Assembly (NCBI GenBank): GCA_945882215.1
Contig: CAMCWM010000005.1
Span: forward strand, 1 to 64,000
Source of the DNA: Akkermansia muciniphila
GTDB lineage: Bacteria > Verrucomicrobiota > Verrucomicrobiia > Verrucomicrobiales > Verrucomicrobiaceae
Direction: 5' to 3'
DNA length: 64,000 nucleotides
Position 1 is the first letter of the stretch. The number at the start of each line of letters is the position of its first letter. Of the stretch, positions 53,444 to 64,000 are shown piece by piece. The translations under genes and the position numbers were made by a program. The notes beneath the pieces are model-generated. The model saw only the letters and a list, made by a program, of their open reading frames with translations, was not told the DNA's origin and ran no database searches.

Positions 53444-54949
53444 TCACGCCTTGGCCTTCTTTTTCTCCTTGCCCGCAGCTTTGGGCCGCTCTGGTGGGCT
53501 AAGCGGCTCGGGAGCGGCCTCCGGCGGGAACTGGATGAGCGGGAAGGGATTGGCCTGGGGCTCCATGGCATACTCGCGATCTTTGAGGATGCCGGGCTGC
53601 GGGACGGGGTATTTGCCCTTCGCGTCGGCGATGATGGGAGCGGGGCCGTCGAGCGTGAGCTTGTCCACGCCTGGGGCGAACTCGAAGGCGCTGTTGATGT
53701 AATCGTTGTAGCGGATGACCTGGCCGGTGTGCGCGGCGGCACGGCCCATGGCGGTGGTGACGCTGGACTTGATGCCGCGCTCAACTTCGTTGTAGGGCTT
53801 GTCCTTGACGATGGCCTCGATGAGATCCTGCCACTCCAGGTCATACGGATTCGGCTCGGGCTGCTTGCCGCGCCAGATGATGTTCGCGCGCTGCATGTTC
53901 TGGCTGTTGAAGGTCATCGCCTTGGACGGGAAATGGCCGGCGGTGGAGACGATGGCGCTGCCTTTGGTGCCATGCACCTGCGTGGCAAACTGGTTGTGCG
54001 TGCCGATGGCGGTGCGGCCTTCGAGGAAGAGCTTGGCGCCGTCCTTGAAGGTGTATTCGCAACTGTAATGGTCGAAGTTTTGATCGATGTAATCGCCCCG
54101 GTCTGTGCGGCCGCCGCTGGCTTGGACCTCGACGGGCCAGTCGTTCTTCATCCAGCAGGCTTCGTCGATGTTGTGGATGTTGAAGTCGCTGAAGCCGCCG
54201 CCGCTGGCCCAGAGGAAGCTGTGGAAGCGCTGAATCTGCCACTGCAGCTCGCTTGGATCGACGTTTGGATCACGCGGCAGTGAGAAGGCGGAGCCGACGG
54301 GGCCTTGCATGCGGTAGGCGCGCATGAGCAGCAGCTTGCCGATCTCGCCATCCTGGATGCGATTGAAAAGTTCGCCACGCACGCGGCAGTGGCGGCACAT
54401 GAGGCCGACGCCGACCTTCAGATTCTTCTTCTTCGCCTCTTCGTTCAAAGCGAGCAGACGGCGGGCGGTGGGGCCGTCCGTGCAGATCGGCTTTTCCATG
54501 AACACGTTCACGCCTTTGTCGATGGCATACTTGTAATGCACCCAGCGGAAGGCCACCGGTGTGGTGAAGATGGCCACGTCACCTTTGCGCAGGCTGTCGA
54601 TGGCGTTCTTGTAGGCGTCAAAGCCGATGAATTTCGCGTCTTCGGACACGGACATGCGGTCGGGGTGCTTCGCGCTGAGCGCTTCAAAGCTGCCCTTCAG
54701 GCGCTTGTCGGAAACGTCCGCCATCGCCACGAGGCGCGTCACGCGCTCCTTGATGTTCATCGCATTGCTCGCGGCACCAGTGCCACGACCGCCGCAGCCG
54801 ATCAGGGCCGTGCGAATTTCATCGCTGCCGGCGGCATGAACATACGGGATGCTGATGCCGGAGAGCACGGAGAGGCCGGCGGCCGTCTTGGTGGTGGTTT
54901 TGAGAAATTCGCGACGTGACGCGGAGGCAGGGTCAGAGGTGTTGTTCAT
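53444..54949 (-). CDS. Gfo/Idh/MocA family oxidoreductase, Tat-exported
   Basis: NAD(P)-dependent sugar or polyol oxidoreductase of 501 residues. A Tat signal SRREFLK is at 11-17, with a hydrophobic stretch after it and a cut near HAAG (39-41). The Rossmann motif ALIGCGGRG is at 48-56 and the family's EKPICTDG follows. The C terminus carries a Lys/Ala-rich tail. Exported Gfo/Idh enzymes are abundant in Verrucomicrobia and Planctomycetes and take part in glycan breakdown. Its terminator lies in the convergent giant gene. Confidence 0.92.
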   Translation of the reverse strand: MNNTSDPASASRREFLKTTTKTAAGLSVLSGISIPYVHAAGSDEIRTALIGCGGRGTGAASNAMNIKERVTRLVAMADVSDKRLKGSFEALSAKHPDRMSVSEDAKFIGFDAYKNAIDSLRKGDVAIFTTPVAFRWVHYKYAIDKGVNVFMEKPICTDGPTARRLLALNEEAKKKNLKVGVGLMCRHCRVRGELFNRIQDGEIGKLLLMRAYRMQGPVGSAFSLPRDPNVDPSELQWQIQRFHSFLWASGGGFSDFNIHNIDEACWMKNDWPVEVQASGGRTDRGDYIDQNFDHYSCEYTFKDGAKLFLEGRTAIGTHNQFATQVHGTKGSAIVSTAGHFPSKAMTFNSQNMQRANIIWRGKQPEPNPYDLEWQDLIEAIVKDKPYNEVERGIKSSVTTAMGRAAAHTGQVIRYNDYINSAFEFAPGVDKLTLDGPAPIIADAKGKYPVPQPGILKDREYAMEPQANPFPLIQFPPEAAPEPLSPPERPKAAGKEKKKAKA

Positions 54950-55025
54950 GAGGAGCGCTCATGTACGTTACCGATGCCTTGGAGCTTGCCGAAGAATCTT
55001 CACCTCTGCCGGATCAAGACTGGCA

Positions 55026-55460
55026 TCAGCCCAGCAGGCCGCCGCGGGAGGAGATTTCTGAAAACGCCCGTGCCAAAGCATTGTTCAGCTCGTGCAGCGT
55101 GGTCTGTTCGAGCTGCGGATCGAGTGTGGTCGTCAAGGTGGGTGGCAGGATGATCGCCTGATGCACGGTGCGGATGCTGTTCGCTGCCGGGGGTGGTTCT
55201 GGATCTTGGGGAGGAGTCACGGGCCGCGGCGCTTCAAACAAAGTCGCCACGGAAGGGCTGAAGACCGGTTGTTCGGACTCCTGCATGGCCGTGCGAAGCT
55301 GGTGCAGGCTGGCGAGCTGGGTGTCGAGTTGGGTGTTGAACCAATCGCGCGTGCGTTGGATGTCGTCCACGAGTGCCGCCAGTTCATGAGCGAACTGATC
55401 TCCAGAGCGGGCAGGCAAACTGGAGGAAGGCAGGGCGGCGGTGAGAGGACGTGAACTCAT
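55026..55460 (-). CDS. Hypothetical protein, 144 aa
   Basis: Small cytosolic protein without recognised domain. It has a helical middle (FAHELAALVDDIQRTRDWFNTQLDTQLASLHQL), a Pro-rich linker (PRPVTPPQDPEPPPAANS) and a helical end. Placed between the oxidoreductase and the sulfatase on the same strand. The opposite strand is also open, so the call rests on composition and a plausible start. Confidence 0.55.
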   Translation of the reverse strand: MSSRPLTAALPSSSLPARSGDQFAHELAALVDDIQRTRDWFNTQLDTQLASLHQLRTAMQESEQPVFSPSVATLFEAPRPVTPPQDPEPPPAANSIRTVHQAIILPPTLTTTLDPQLEQTTLHELNNALARAFSEISSRGGLLG

Positions 55461-55599
55461 GCGAGGCCAAATCTATTAAAAATTCCATAAACAATCAAGC
55501 CCTCTTCACTCTCAACGCCATGTTATTTCAAAATTTCCAGAATAAGTCCGTTCAAATTTCAAGACAGACCCAACCACAGCCAAAGTCCTGATTCGAGCT

Positions 55600-56964
55600 T
55601 CACTTCGCCTTTTTCTTCCCCTTCCCCGGCCGCTTCTGGACCAGCGGCCAGTCGGGATCGGGGGTGCGGGAAGACTGCATGAGAGCCTCCGCTTTGGCGA
55701 CGAGATCAGGCTTGTCTTTGGCGAGGTCATTGGACTCTGCGGCATCGGTTTGGAGGTCGTAGAGTTCGATGGGCTTCTCAGGGCCTTGGCGGACGGCCTT
55801 CCAGTGGTCAAAGCGCACGGCCTGGAGCGAGGCACCTTCGTGCAGTTCCCAGTAAAAGTGATCGCGTTTGGGCGCGGGGCCGCCTTTGAGGAAGGAAACC
55901 AAGGAGAGGCCGTCGGTTTTGCATTCGGCAGGAATCGGAGCCCCGGCGAGTTCGGCGGCAGTGGGCAGGAAATCCCAGAAAGCCCACGGTTCATCGCTGA
56001 CCCGGCCCGCAGGCACCTTGCCAGGCCAGCGTGCCAGCGCTGCCTGGCGCAGCGCACCCTCATACAGGCCGCGCTTGAAGCCGCGCAGGCCGTTGGACGC
56101 CTGCTCAAACAGGCTGCCGACCTCGGACTTCGGATCGAAGGAGGAGCCGTTGTCACCAGAGAGCATGACGAGCGTGTTTTCGTCGAGCTTGAGTTCTTTG
56201 AGCAGGTCGAGCAGGCGTCCGACATCGCTGTCGAGCCGGGTGACCTGCGCGGCGTAGGATTTCTGGGTGAGCGTCCAGTTCTCCTTCGCGTAGATGCCGA
56301 GGTCGTCGATCTCGTGGTTGCCGTGCGGCAGCGTGATCGAGTAGTAGAGGAAAAACGGCCGGTCCTTGTTCGTGCGCACAAATTTCAGCGTCTCATCGGC
56401 GATCAAGCTCTGCGCGTAGGTCTTGCCGATGCCCTTGCCCGTGTTGCCTGGCAGTTCAAAGCGTTGGTCATCGTTGTAGAGATAGGTCGGGAAGTAGCTG
56501 TGCGCGTGGCGCTGACAGTTGTAGCCGAAGAAGTGGTCAAAGCCGAGCTTCAACGGACTCCCGGTCGTGTCGAACATGCCCATGCCCCACTTGCCGCAGC
56601 AGGCCGTCGCGTAACCGGCATCCTTCAGGATCTTCGCCACGGTGATTGTGCCCGCAGGCAGCGGCTTCTGGCCTTCCGGCTGGATTTCACGATTGGCGCG
56701 GATCGGGCAGTGACCGCTGTGCAGACCGGTCATCAGCACCGAACGCGAAGGTGCGCAGACGCTTGTGCCACAGTAGCCTTGAAGGTAACGCGTGCCTTCC
56801 TTCGCCATGCGGTCGAGATTTGGTGTCTTGATCAGCTTCTGCCCGTAGCAGCCGAGATCACCCTGCGCGAGATCGTCGCTGAGAATGAAGATGATGTTTG
56901 GTTTATCGGCGGCGATGGCAAAACTCGCGAACGCGAGAAGGAAAAGGACAGTGCGGCGGATCAT
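55600..56964 (-). CDS. Sulfatase (formylglycine-dependent), exported
   Basis: Type I sulfatase of 454 residues that removes sulfate from glycans or other esters. A signal peptide ends near residue 19 (AIAAD). The metal site begins with [10 protein letters not shown] (Asp30, Asp31). The formylglycine motif is CAPSR with Cys70, which needs an anaerobic-type or FGE maturase encoded elsewhere. GKWGMG and LSGDNGSS complete the active site. The Lys-rich tail GKGKKKAK is common in this phylum. The ATG at 56964 is preferred over 57006 because it directly precedes the signal. Confidence 0.92.
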   Translation of the reverse strand: MIRRTVLFLLAFASFAIAADKPNIIFILSDDLAQGDLGCYGQKLIKTPNLDRMAKEGTRYLQGYCGTSVCAPSRSVLMTGLHSGHCPIRANREIQPEGQKPLPAGTITVAKILKDAGYATACCGKWGMGMFDTTGSPLKLGFDHFFGYNCQRHAHSYFPTYLYNDDQRFELPGNTGKGIGKTYAQSLIADETLKFVRTNKDRPFFLYYSITLPHGNHEIDDLGIYAKENWTLTQKSYAAQVTRLDSDVGRLLDLLKELKLDENTLVMLSGDNGSSFDPKSEVGSLFEQASNGLRGFKRGLYEGALRQAALARWPGKVPAGRVSDEPWAFWDFLPTAAELAGAPIPAECKTDGLSLVSFLKGGPAPKRDHFYWELHEGASLQAVRFDHWKAVRQGPEKPIELYDLQTDAAESNDLAKDKPDLVAKAEALMQSSRTPDPDWPLVQKRPGKGKKKAK

Positions 56965-57032
56965 GGGCCGATGAGAACGATGCCGGGGCGCTGATCTTGA
57001 CTTCATTCGTCCTCACCGCGTTCCAAGGGCAC

Positions 57033-57064
57033 AAAAAAGCGGCCCGGAATTGCTTCCGGGCCGC
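57033..57064 (-). terminator. Intrinsic terminator downstream of groL
   Basis: GCGGCCCGGAA-TTGC-TTCCGGGCCGC (57039-57064) forms an 11-bp perfect stem with a 4-nt loop. On the minus strand it is followed by six T (57038-57033). It lies 60 bp past the groL stop. Confidence 0.9.
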
Positions 57065-57123
57065 GTGGAGGTTTTGGGTTTTGATTCGCGATGCGGGTTG
57101 GGACACATCGCGGTCAAAAGGCA

Positions 57124-58752
<1,629 letters not shown>

Positions 58753-58786
58753 TTAAGTGGTGAGTTAGGGGGTGAGGGGGGATGAA

Positions 58787-59083
58787 TTAGGAGATGATGC
58801 CGAGGATGTCGGTTTCGTTGATGATGAGGACATCGTCGCCATTGAGCTTCACTTCCGTGCCGCCGTATTTGGAGATGAGGACTTTGTCGCCCTTCTTCAC
58901 GGTGAAGAGGGTGGACACGTCTTTGCCTTCGTCGTCTTTGCCGGTGCCGAGTGCGAGCACTTCAGCTTCCTGCGGTTTTTCTTTGGCGGTGTCGGGGAGG
59001 AAGATGCCGCCGGCGGTCTTTTCTTCGCTGTTGGAGCGCTTCACGAGGACGCGACGTCCGAGCGGGGTGATGGAGGTAGCCAT
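58787..59083 (-). CDS. groS: 10-kDa co-chaperonin GroES
   Basis: Lid of the GroEL chaperonin, 98 residues. The N terminus [12 protein letters not shown], the mobile loop [16 protein letters not shown] and the end [15 protein letters not shown] are typical. It is the first gene of the groSL operon. No CIRCE element (TTAGCACTC-N9-GAGTGCTAA) is seen upstream; a long hairpin is found instead at 59140-59183. Confidence 0.98.
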   Translation of the reverse strand: MATSITPLGRRVLVKRSNSEEKTAGGIFLPDTAKEKPQEAEVLALGTGKDDEGKDVSTLFTVKKGDKVLISKYGGTEVKLNGDDVLIINETDILGIIS

Positions 59084-59139
59084 AGTTGGTCTGGTTTGTG
59101 CTTTGAGGGTTGTGGTTCTGGTTTGGTTTCGGGTTGTCT

Positions 59140-59183
59140 GCCCGGCCTGCTGTCACACGGGTTGGTGTGTCGGCTGGCCGGGC
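59140..59183 (-). promoter_or_regulatory. Long imperfect hairpin upstream of groS
   Basis: GCCCGGCC at 59140-59147 pairs with GGCCGGGC at 59176-59183, and the arms continue with 16 of 19 positions paired toward a CACAC/GTGTG centre. It lies 57 bp before the groS start. It may be an operator or leader structure controlling the operon; this is inferred from position only. Confidence 0.45.
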
Positions 59184-59229
59184 GGAAAGGGGATGCTAGG
59201 GAAGAAAATCGGGGTGTTGGAGGGAGCGG

Positions 59230-59429
59230 GAATGACGAAATCCGAAGGACGAATGACGAGCCGAGCGAAGCGAGACAGACGACCGAAGGGAGCCCGAAGG
59301 GGAGCGAAGCGAATCAACGAATGCCGAAACCCAAAGCACGAATGAGGTGCGGCTTGGTGGCTTCGGTAGTTGTTCGGTATTCGTCATTGGGAGTTCGTTC
59401 GTCATTCTAAAATTCGGGATTCGTCATTC
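59230..59429. repeat. 200-bp interspersed element with GAATGACGAA terminal inverted repeats
   Basis: The left end GAATGACGAAATCC (59230-59243) is matched by the complement of the right end GGATTCGTCATTC (59417-59429). Several internal GAATGACGA/TCGTCATTC words and GCGAAGCGA stretches are present. No convincing ORF. It occupies most of the 354-bp gap between groS and the lipoprotein gene (59084-59437). Confidence 0.7.
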
Positions 59430-59437
59430 CGCCGCAG

Positions 59438-60052
59438 TCAGTCAGGTTGTTCAGTCTTGGGTGTCGTAGCGGCGGCGGGATTGGGAACGATGGACACGCC
59501 ATTGGGAGCGCGGTCAAGGCCGCCGAAACTGATATCGGGCGCGGCCTCGCCGATTTCGCTGACGAGAAAGGCCACGAGCTGGTTCGGGTCTTCGGAGAGC
59601 GCGGCCTGCAGCATGCGGGAGGTGCGGGCCGGGGTGTAGTTTTTCATGTCGAGGTCGAGCTTCGCCGCACCTTCGAGTCCTTTGATCTGCGCGGCGAGAT
59701 CGACGCTGCCGTTGATGCGGGCTTGCAGCGCCATGTCCTGCGCGAGCTTGCCCAGCAGATTGCGCAGCTTCGTGCTCACCTCGGGCACGTTGAGGAGATC
59801 GGTGGCGGTTTTGCCGGGGTATTTGGCGATGATGCTGTCTGCCTCGCGCTGCAAGTCATTGGCGCTGGCCACCACAGGCGCTGGAGCGGTGCCGGCAAGC
59901 GCATTGGCGATCTCCGTCTCGATGCGTGCCTCGGAAACGGCCACAGGCTGCGGCGCGGCGGGCGTTTCGGCGGCTTTGGCAGGTTTGGGAGTCGATTTGC
60001 CGCAGGAGGCGAGTGCCAGCGCCGCGACGATGAGGAGTGCGGATGTTTTCAT
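59438..60052 (-). CDS. Hypothetical lipoprotein, 204 aa
   Basis: Predicted lipoprotein: the signal MKTSALLIVAALALASC has a good lipobox (LASC, Cys17). A Pro/Ala linker follows, then a helical domain (LLNVPEVSTKLRNLLGKLAQ) and a low-complexity tail ending KTEQPD. No family recognised. The ATG at 60052 overlaps the stop of the upstream 191-aa gene (ATGA), so the two are translationally coupled. Confidence 0.75.
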   Translation of the reverse strand: MKTSALLIVAALALASCGKSTPKPAKAAETPAAPQPVAVSEARIETEIANALAGTAPAPVVASANDLQREADSIIAKYPGKTATDLLNVPEVSTKLRNLLGKLAQDMALQARINGSVDLAAQIKGLEGAAKLDLDMKNYTPARTSRMLQAALSEDPNQLVAFLVSEIGEAAPDISFGGLDRAPNGVSIVPNPAAATTPKTEQPD

Positions 60053-60624
60053 GCGGCGCGAGGGGCGAGAGCGGCGTTGGAGATTTCGCGCAGGGCCGCT
60101 CTCACGGCCTGCTCGAAGGTTTGGAAGGATTCGTACTGCGGCTGAACGCTGGGCCGAAACTCGGCGGTGTTTTCCAGGCGGCCCTGCACGAACCACTGGT
60201 CGTTGCCGTGATTTTCGATCAGCGACTTCAAGTAGTGGATCTCCAGCCGCTTGTTCGTGATCTGGTCATTGGTGTCTGCGCTCTGGTTGGTGAACTCCAT
60301 GAGCGGCTGGCGGCACAGCAGGATGCCGTAAGCCTTGTTCGGGGCCAGGGAGCAGGTCACGGAATACTTCGCCTGCGAATCCATCAGCGTGTGGGAAGGA
60401 TCGGTGCAACTGATCGCCAGCTCGGTTTGATCCAGCCGGGCGCTCGCGCCCATCGGATCACGCTTGATGCGGAAGCCCTCGGTCTCGGTCAGCGATGTGA
60501 AGCATTCGACGATCTGGTTCAAGAAACGACGGCGCATCGCCAGCAGGAGCTCGTCATAACGATGGAGGAGGCCCTTGGCCTCTCCATCGAGTGCTGACAG
60601 TTCCTTGAGCGCCTCCAAACTCAT
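60049..60624 (-). CDS. Hypothetical cytosolic protein, 191 aa
   Basis: Soluble protein without recognised domain. It starts with a helix (SLEALKELSALDGEAKGLLHRYDELLLAM) and then has mixed structure, with FRIKRDPMGASARLDQTELAIS and a helical end. It lies 128 bp downstream of dnaK on the same strand and overlaps the lipoprotein gene by 4 bp. It may be expressed partly from the dnaK promoter. Confidence 0.65.
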   Translation of the reverse strand: MSLEALKELSALDGEAKGLLHRYDELLLAMRRRFLNQIVECFTSLTETEGFRIKRDPMGASARLDQTELAISCTDPSHTLMDSQAKYSVTCSLAPNKAYGILLCRQPLMEFTNQSADTNDQITNKRLEIHYLKSLIENHGNDQWFVQGRLENTAEFRPSVQPQYESFQTFEQAVRAALREISNAALAPRAA

Positions 60625-60680
60625 CGTGAAATTGGGGTTGAGGTGAAGAGCACCGATGATTCGTTTGCAGAAAGGAGGCT

Positions 60681-60706
60681 GGAATGCCGACGATTCGTCG
60701 GCATCC
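60681..60706 (-). terminator. Hairpin downstream of dnaK
   Basis: ATGCCGACGA-T-TCGTCGGCAT (60684-60704) is a perfect 10-bp inverted repeat, 47 bp past the dnaK stop. The minus-strand sequence after it (CCAGCCTCCTTTC) is only weakly T-rich, so it may attenuate rather than fully terminate before the next gene. Confidence 0.5.
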
Positions 60707-60752
60707 CATAAGCTTCACCCTCTGTCGTCATTCTTGGCATTTTCGGCAGCGA

Positions 60753-63011
<2,259 letters not shown>

Positions 63012-63070
63012 TCTGTTTGCCGCTCCATCGCACGGGGCGTATTTCTCACGGCTCTCTCACCCCACGTCCC

Positions 63071-63607
63071 ATGGTCGCCCCTGCTGAATCCACCGTTGCT
63101 GCTTACGATTCGAAGATCGAAGGCAATATCATCTTCACCAAGATGGATGCCGCCATCAACTGGATGCGCAAGAACTCCATGTGGCCCATGCCGATGGGCC
63201 TGGCCTGCTGTGCGATCGAAATGATGGCCGCCGCGTGCAGCCGCTATGATTTGAGCCGCTTCGGGGCCGAAGTGATGCGTTTCTCCCCTCGTCAGGCCGA
63301 TGTGATGATCGTGGCCGGTACCGTGACTTATAAAATGGCTCTCGCCGTGAAGCGCGTGTGGGACCAGATGCCTGAGCCGAAGTGGTGCATCGCCATGGGT
63401 GCTTGCGCTAGCAGCGGTGGCATGTATCGCAGCTACGCCGTGCTCCAGGGCATCGACCAGCTCATTCCCGTGGACGTTTACATCTCCGGCTGCCCGCCGC
63501 GTCCCGAAGCACTGCTCGAAGGCATGATGCGCCTCCAGCGCAAGATCGAAACCGAGCACTCCTTCGTCGAGCAGAAGAAGGAGCTCATCGCCGAACTGAC
63601 CGCTTAA
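63071..63607 (+). CDS. nuoB: NADH-quinone oxidoreductase subunit B
   Basis: Complex I subunit that holds the terminal N2 [4Fe-4S] cluster, 178 residues. The ligands are the tandem Cys46-Cys47 in [10 protein letters not shown], Cys112 in MGACASSGG and Cys141 in [13 protein letters not shown]. The ATG at 63071 is chosen on family length; the frame is open to 62981. nuoC follows after 11 bp. nuoA is not upstream, so the operon here starts at nuoB. Confidence 0.97.
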   Translation: MVAPAESTVAAYDSKIEGNIIFTKMDAAINWMRKNSMWPMPMGLACCAIEMMAAACSRYDLSRFGAEVMRFSPRQADVMIVAGTVTYKMALAVKRVWDQMPEPKWCIAMGACASSGGMYRSYAVLQGIDQLIPVDVYISGCPPRPEALLEGMMRLQRKIETEHSFVEQKKELIAELTA

Positions 63608-63618
63608 TTTTTACGACC

Positions 63619-64000
63619 ATGAATGCCGCCCAAATGGCCGAGGCCTTGAAGCAAAAGTTCGGCGATGCCGTGCTGGAAGTGAAGGAGTTCCGTGGTGAGC
63701 AGACACTTGTCGTCAAACTCGCCAGTGCGAAGCCGCTGCTCAAGTACTGCCGCGACGAGCTCAACTTCGACTACCTCGTGGATGTCTCCAGCCTGGACTA
63801 CCTGGGCAAAGAGCCGCGATTTGAAATGGTGTACGAACTTTACGGCTATGGTCATCACGAGCACCTGCGTATCCGCGCCGCCGTGGCCGAGGACGTGGAA
63901 GTCCCCACCGTCAGCGACCTCTGGCCCACCGCCGACTGGCATGAGCGCGAGGTGTACGACATGATGGGCATCAAATTCACCGGTCATCCCGACCTGCGCC
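63619..64000 (+). CDS. nuoC: NADH-quinone oxidoreductase subunit C, partial
   Basis: Peripheral-arm subunit of complex I. The first 127 residues are visible before the window ends. The pattern YLVDVSSLDYLG, FEMVYELYGYGHHEHLRIRA and the hallmark TADWHEREVYDMMGIKFTGHPDLR region (near the right edge) are those of the NuoC 30-kDa family. It follows nuoB with 11 bp spacing. Confidence 0.95.
   Translation, partial: MNAAQMAEALKQKFGDAVLEVKEFRGEQTLVVKLASAKPLLKYCRDELNFDYLVDVSSLDYLGKEPRFEMVYELYGYGHHEHLRIRAAVAEDVEVPTVSDLWPTADWHEREVYDMMGIKFTGHPDLR

Overview
The window reads as chromosomal DNA of a high-GC, Gram-negative, aerobic heterotroph, most likely a Verrucomicrobiae member (Prosthecobacter/Verrucomicrobium type). 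This is inferred from gene content: an actABC alternative complex III, Tat-exported Gfo/Idh proteins, a sulfatase and a sialate O-acetylesterase, giant exported proteins with autotransporter-type beta repeats, a verrucomicrobial secretin-type N domain, and many interspersed palindromic repeats. No rRNA is present, so the assignment rests on proteins only.

Layout. 1-5.1 kb: actA, actB and the start of actC (minus strand) behind a candidate promoter with a Rex-type operator. 5.3-6.3 kb: a retropepsin-like lipoprotein. 6.4-13.3 kb: a tightly overlapping oligopeptide ABC importer operon (YejB, YejE, YejA, OppD and OppF types). 13.3-18.2 kb: acetate/solute symporter pair, a phosphodiesterase and an SLC13 carrier. 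18.4-22.7 kb: RNase III, tRNA-His, an RND/MMPL exporter and a vapBC module whose toxin stop overlaps the exporter start. 22.8-31 kb: GntP permease, nitroreductase, DUF456, TauE-like protein, holA, a small exported protein, PDH E1 alpha and mnmG, with two parS-like palindromes at mnmG.

31-35 kb is accessory: a DUF2971 protein, a 41-bp degenerate hairpin repeat array, a hypothetical protein, and a short integron-type cassette array without integrase (three small ORFs, two complete attC sites, one truncated attC and one attI-like boundary). 35-41.5 kb: mixed single genes (SseB-like, sialate O-acetylesterase, lipoprotein, alkyltransferase-like protein, zinc ribbon protein, GlsB/YeaQ, VOC, methyltransferase, NlpC/P60).

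41.8-53.4 kb: a two-gene locus of giant exported proteins of 1092 and 2771 aa that holds three related modules. The larger gene looks like a fusion and carries two palindromic elements inserted in frame. 53.4-57 kb: Gfo/Idh oxidoreductase, a small unknown gene and a sulfatase. 57-62.7 kb: groSL, a lipoprotein/unknown pair and dnaK. 63.1-64 kb: nuoB and the start of nuoC, behind a second Rex-type operator.

Main message: both respiratory operons at the window edges (alternative complex III and complex I) carry the same TTGTGAA-N4-TTCACAA palindrome, which suggests common NADH/NAD+ control. Other points worth pursuing are the integron-like cassette cluster, the palindromic elements read through in frame inside mnmG and the giant gene, and the three-module giant protein locus of unknown function.
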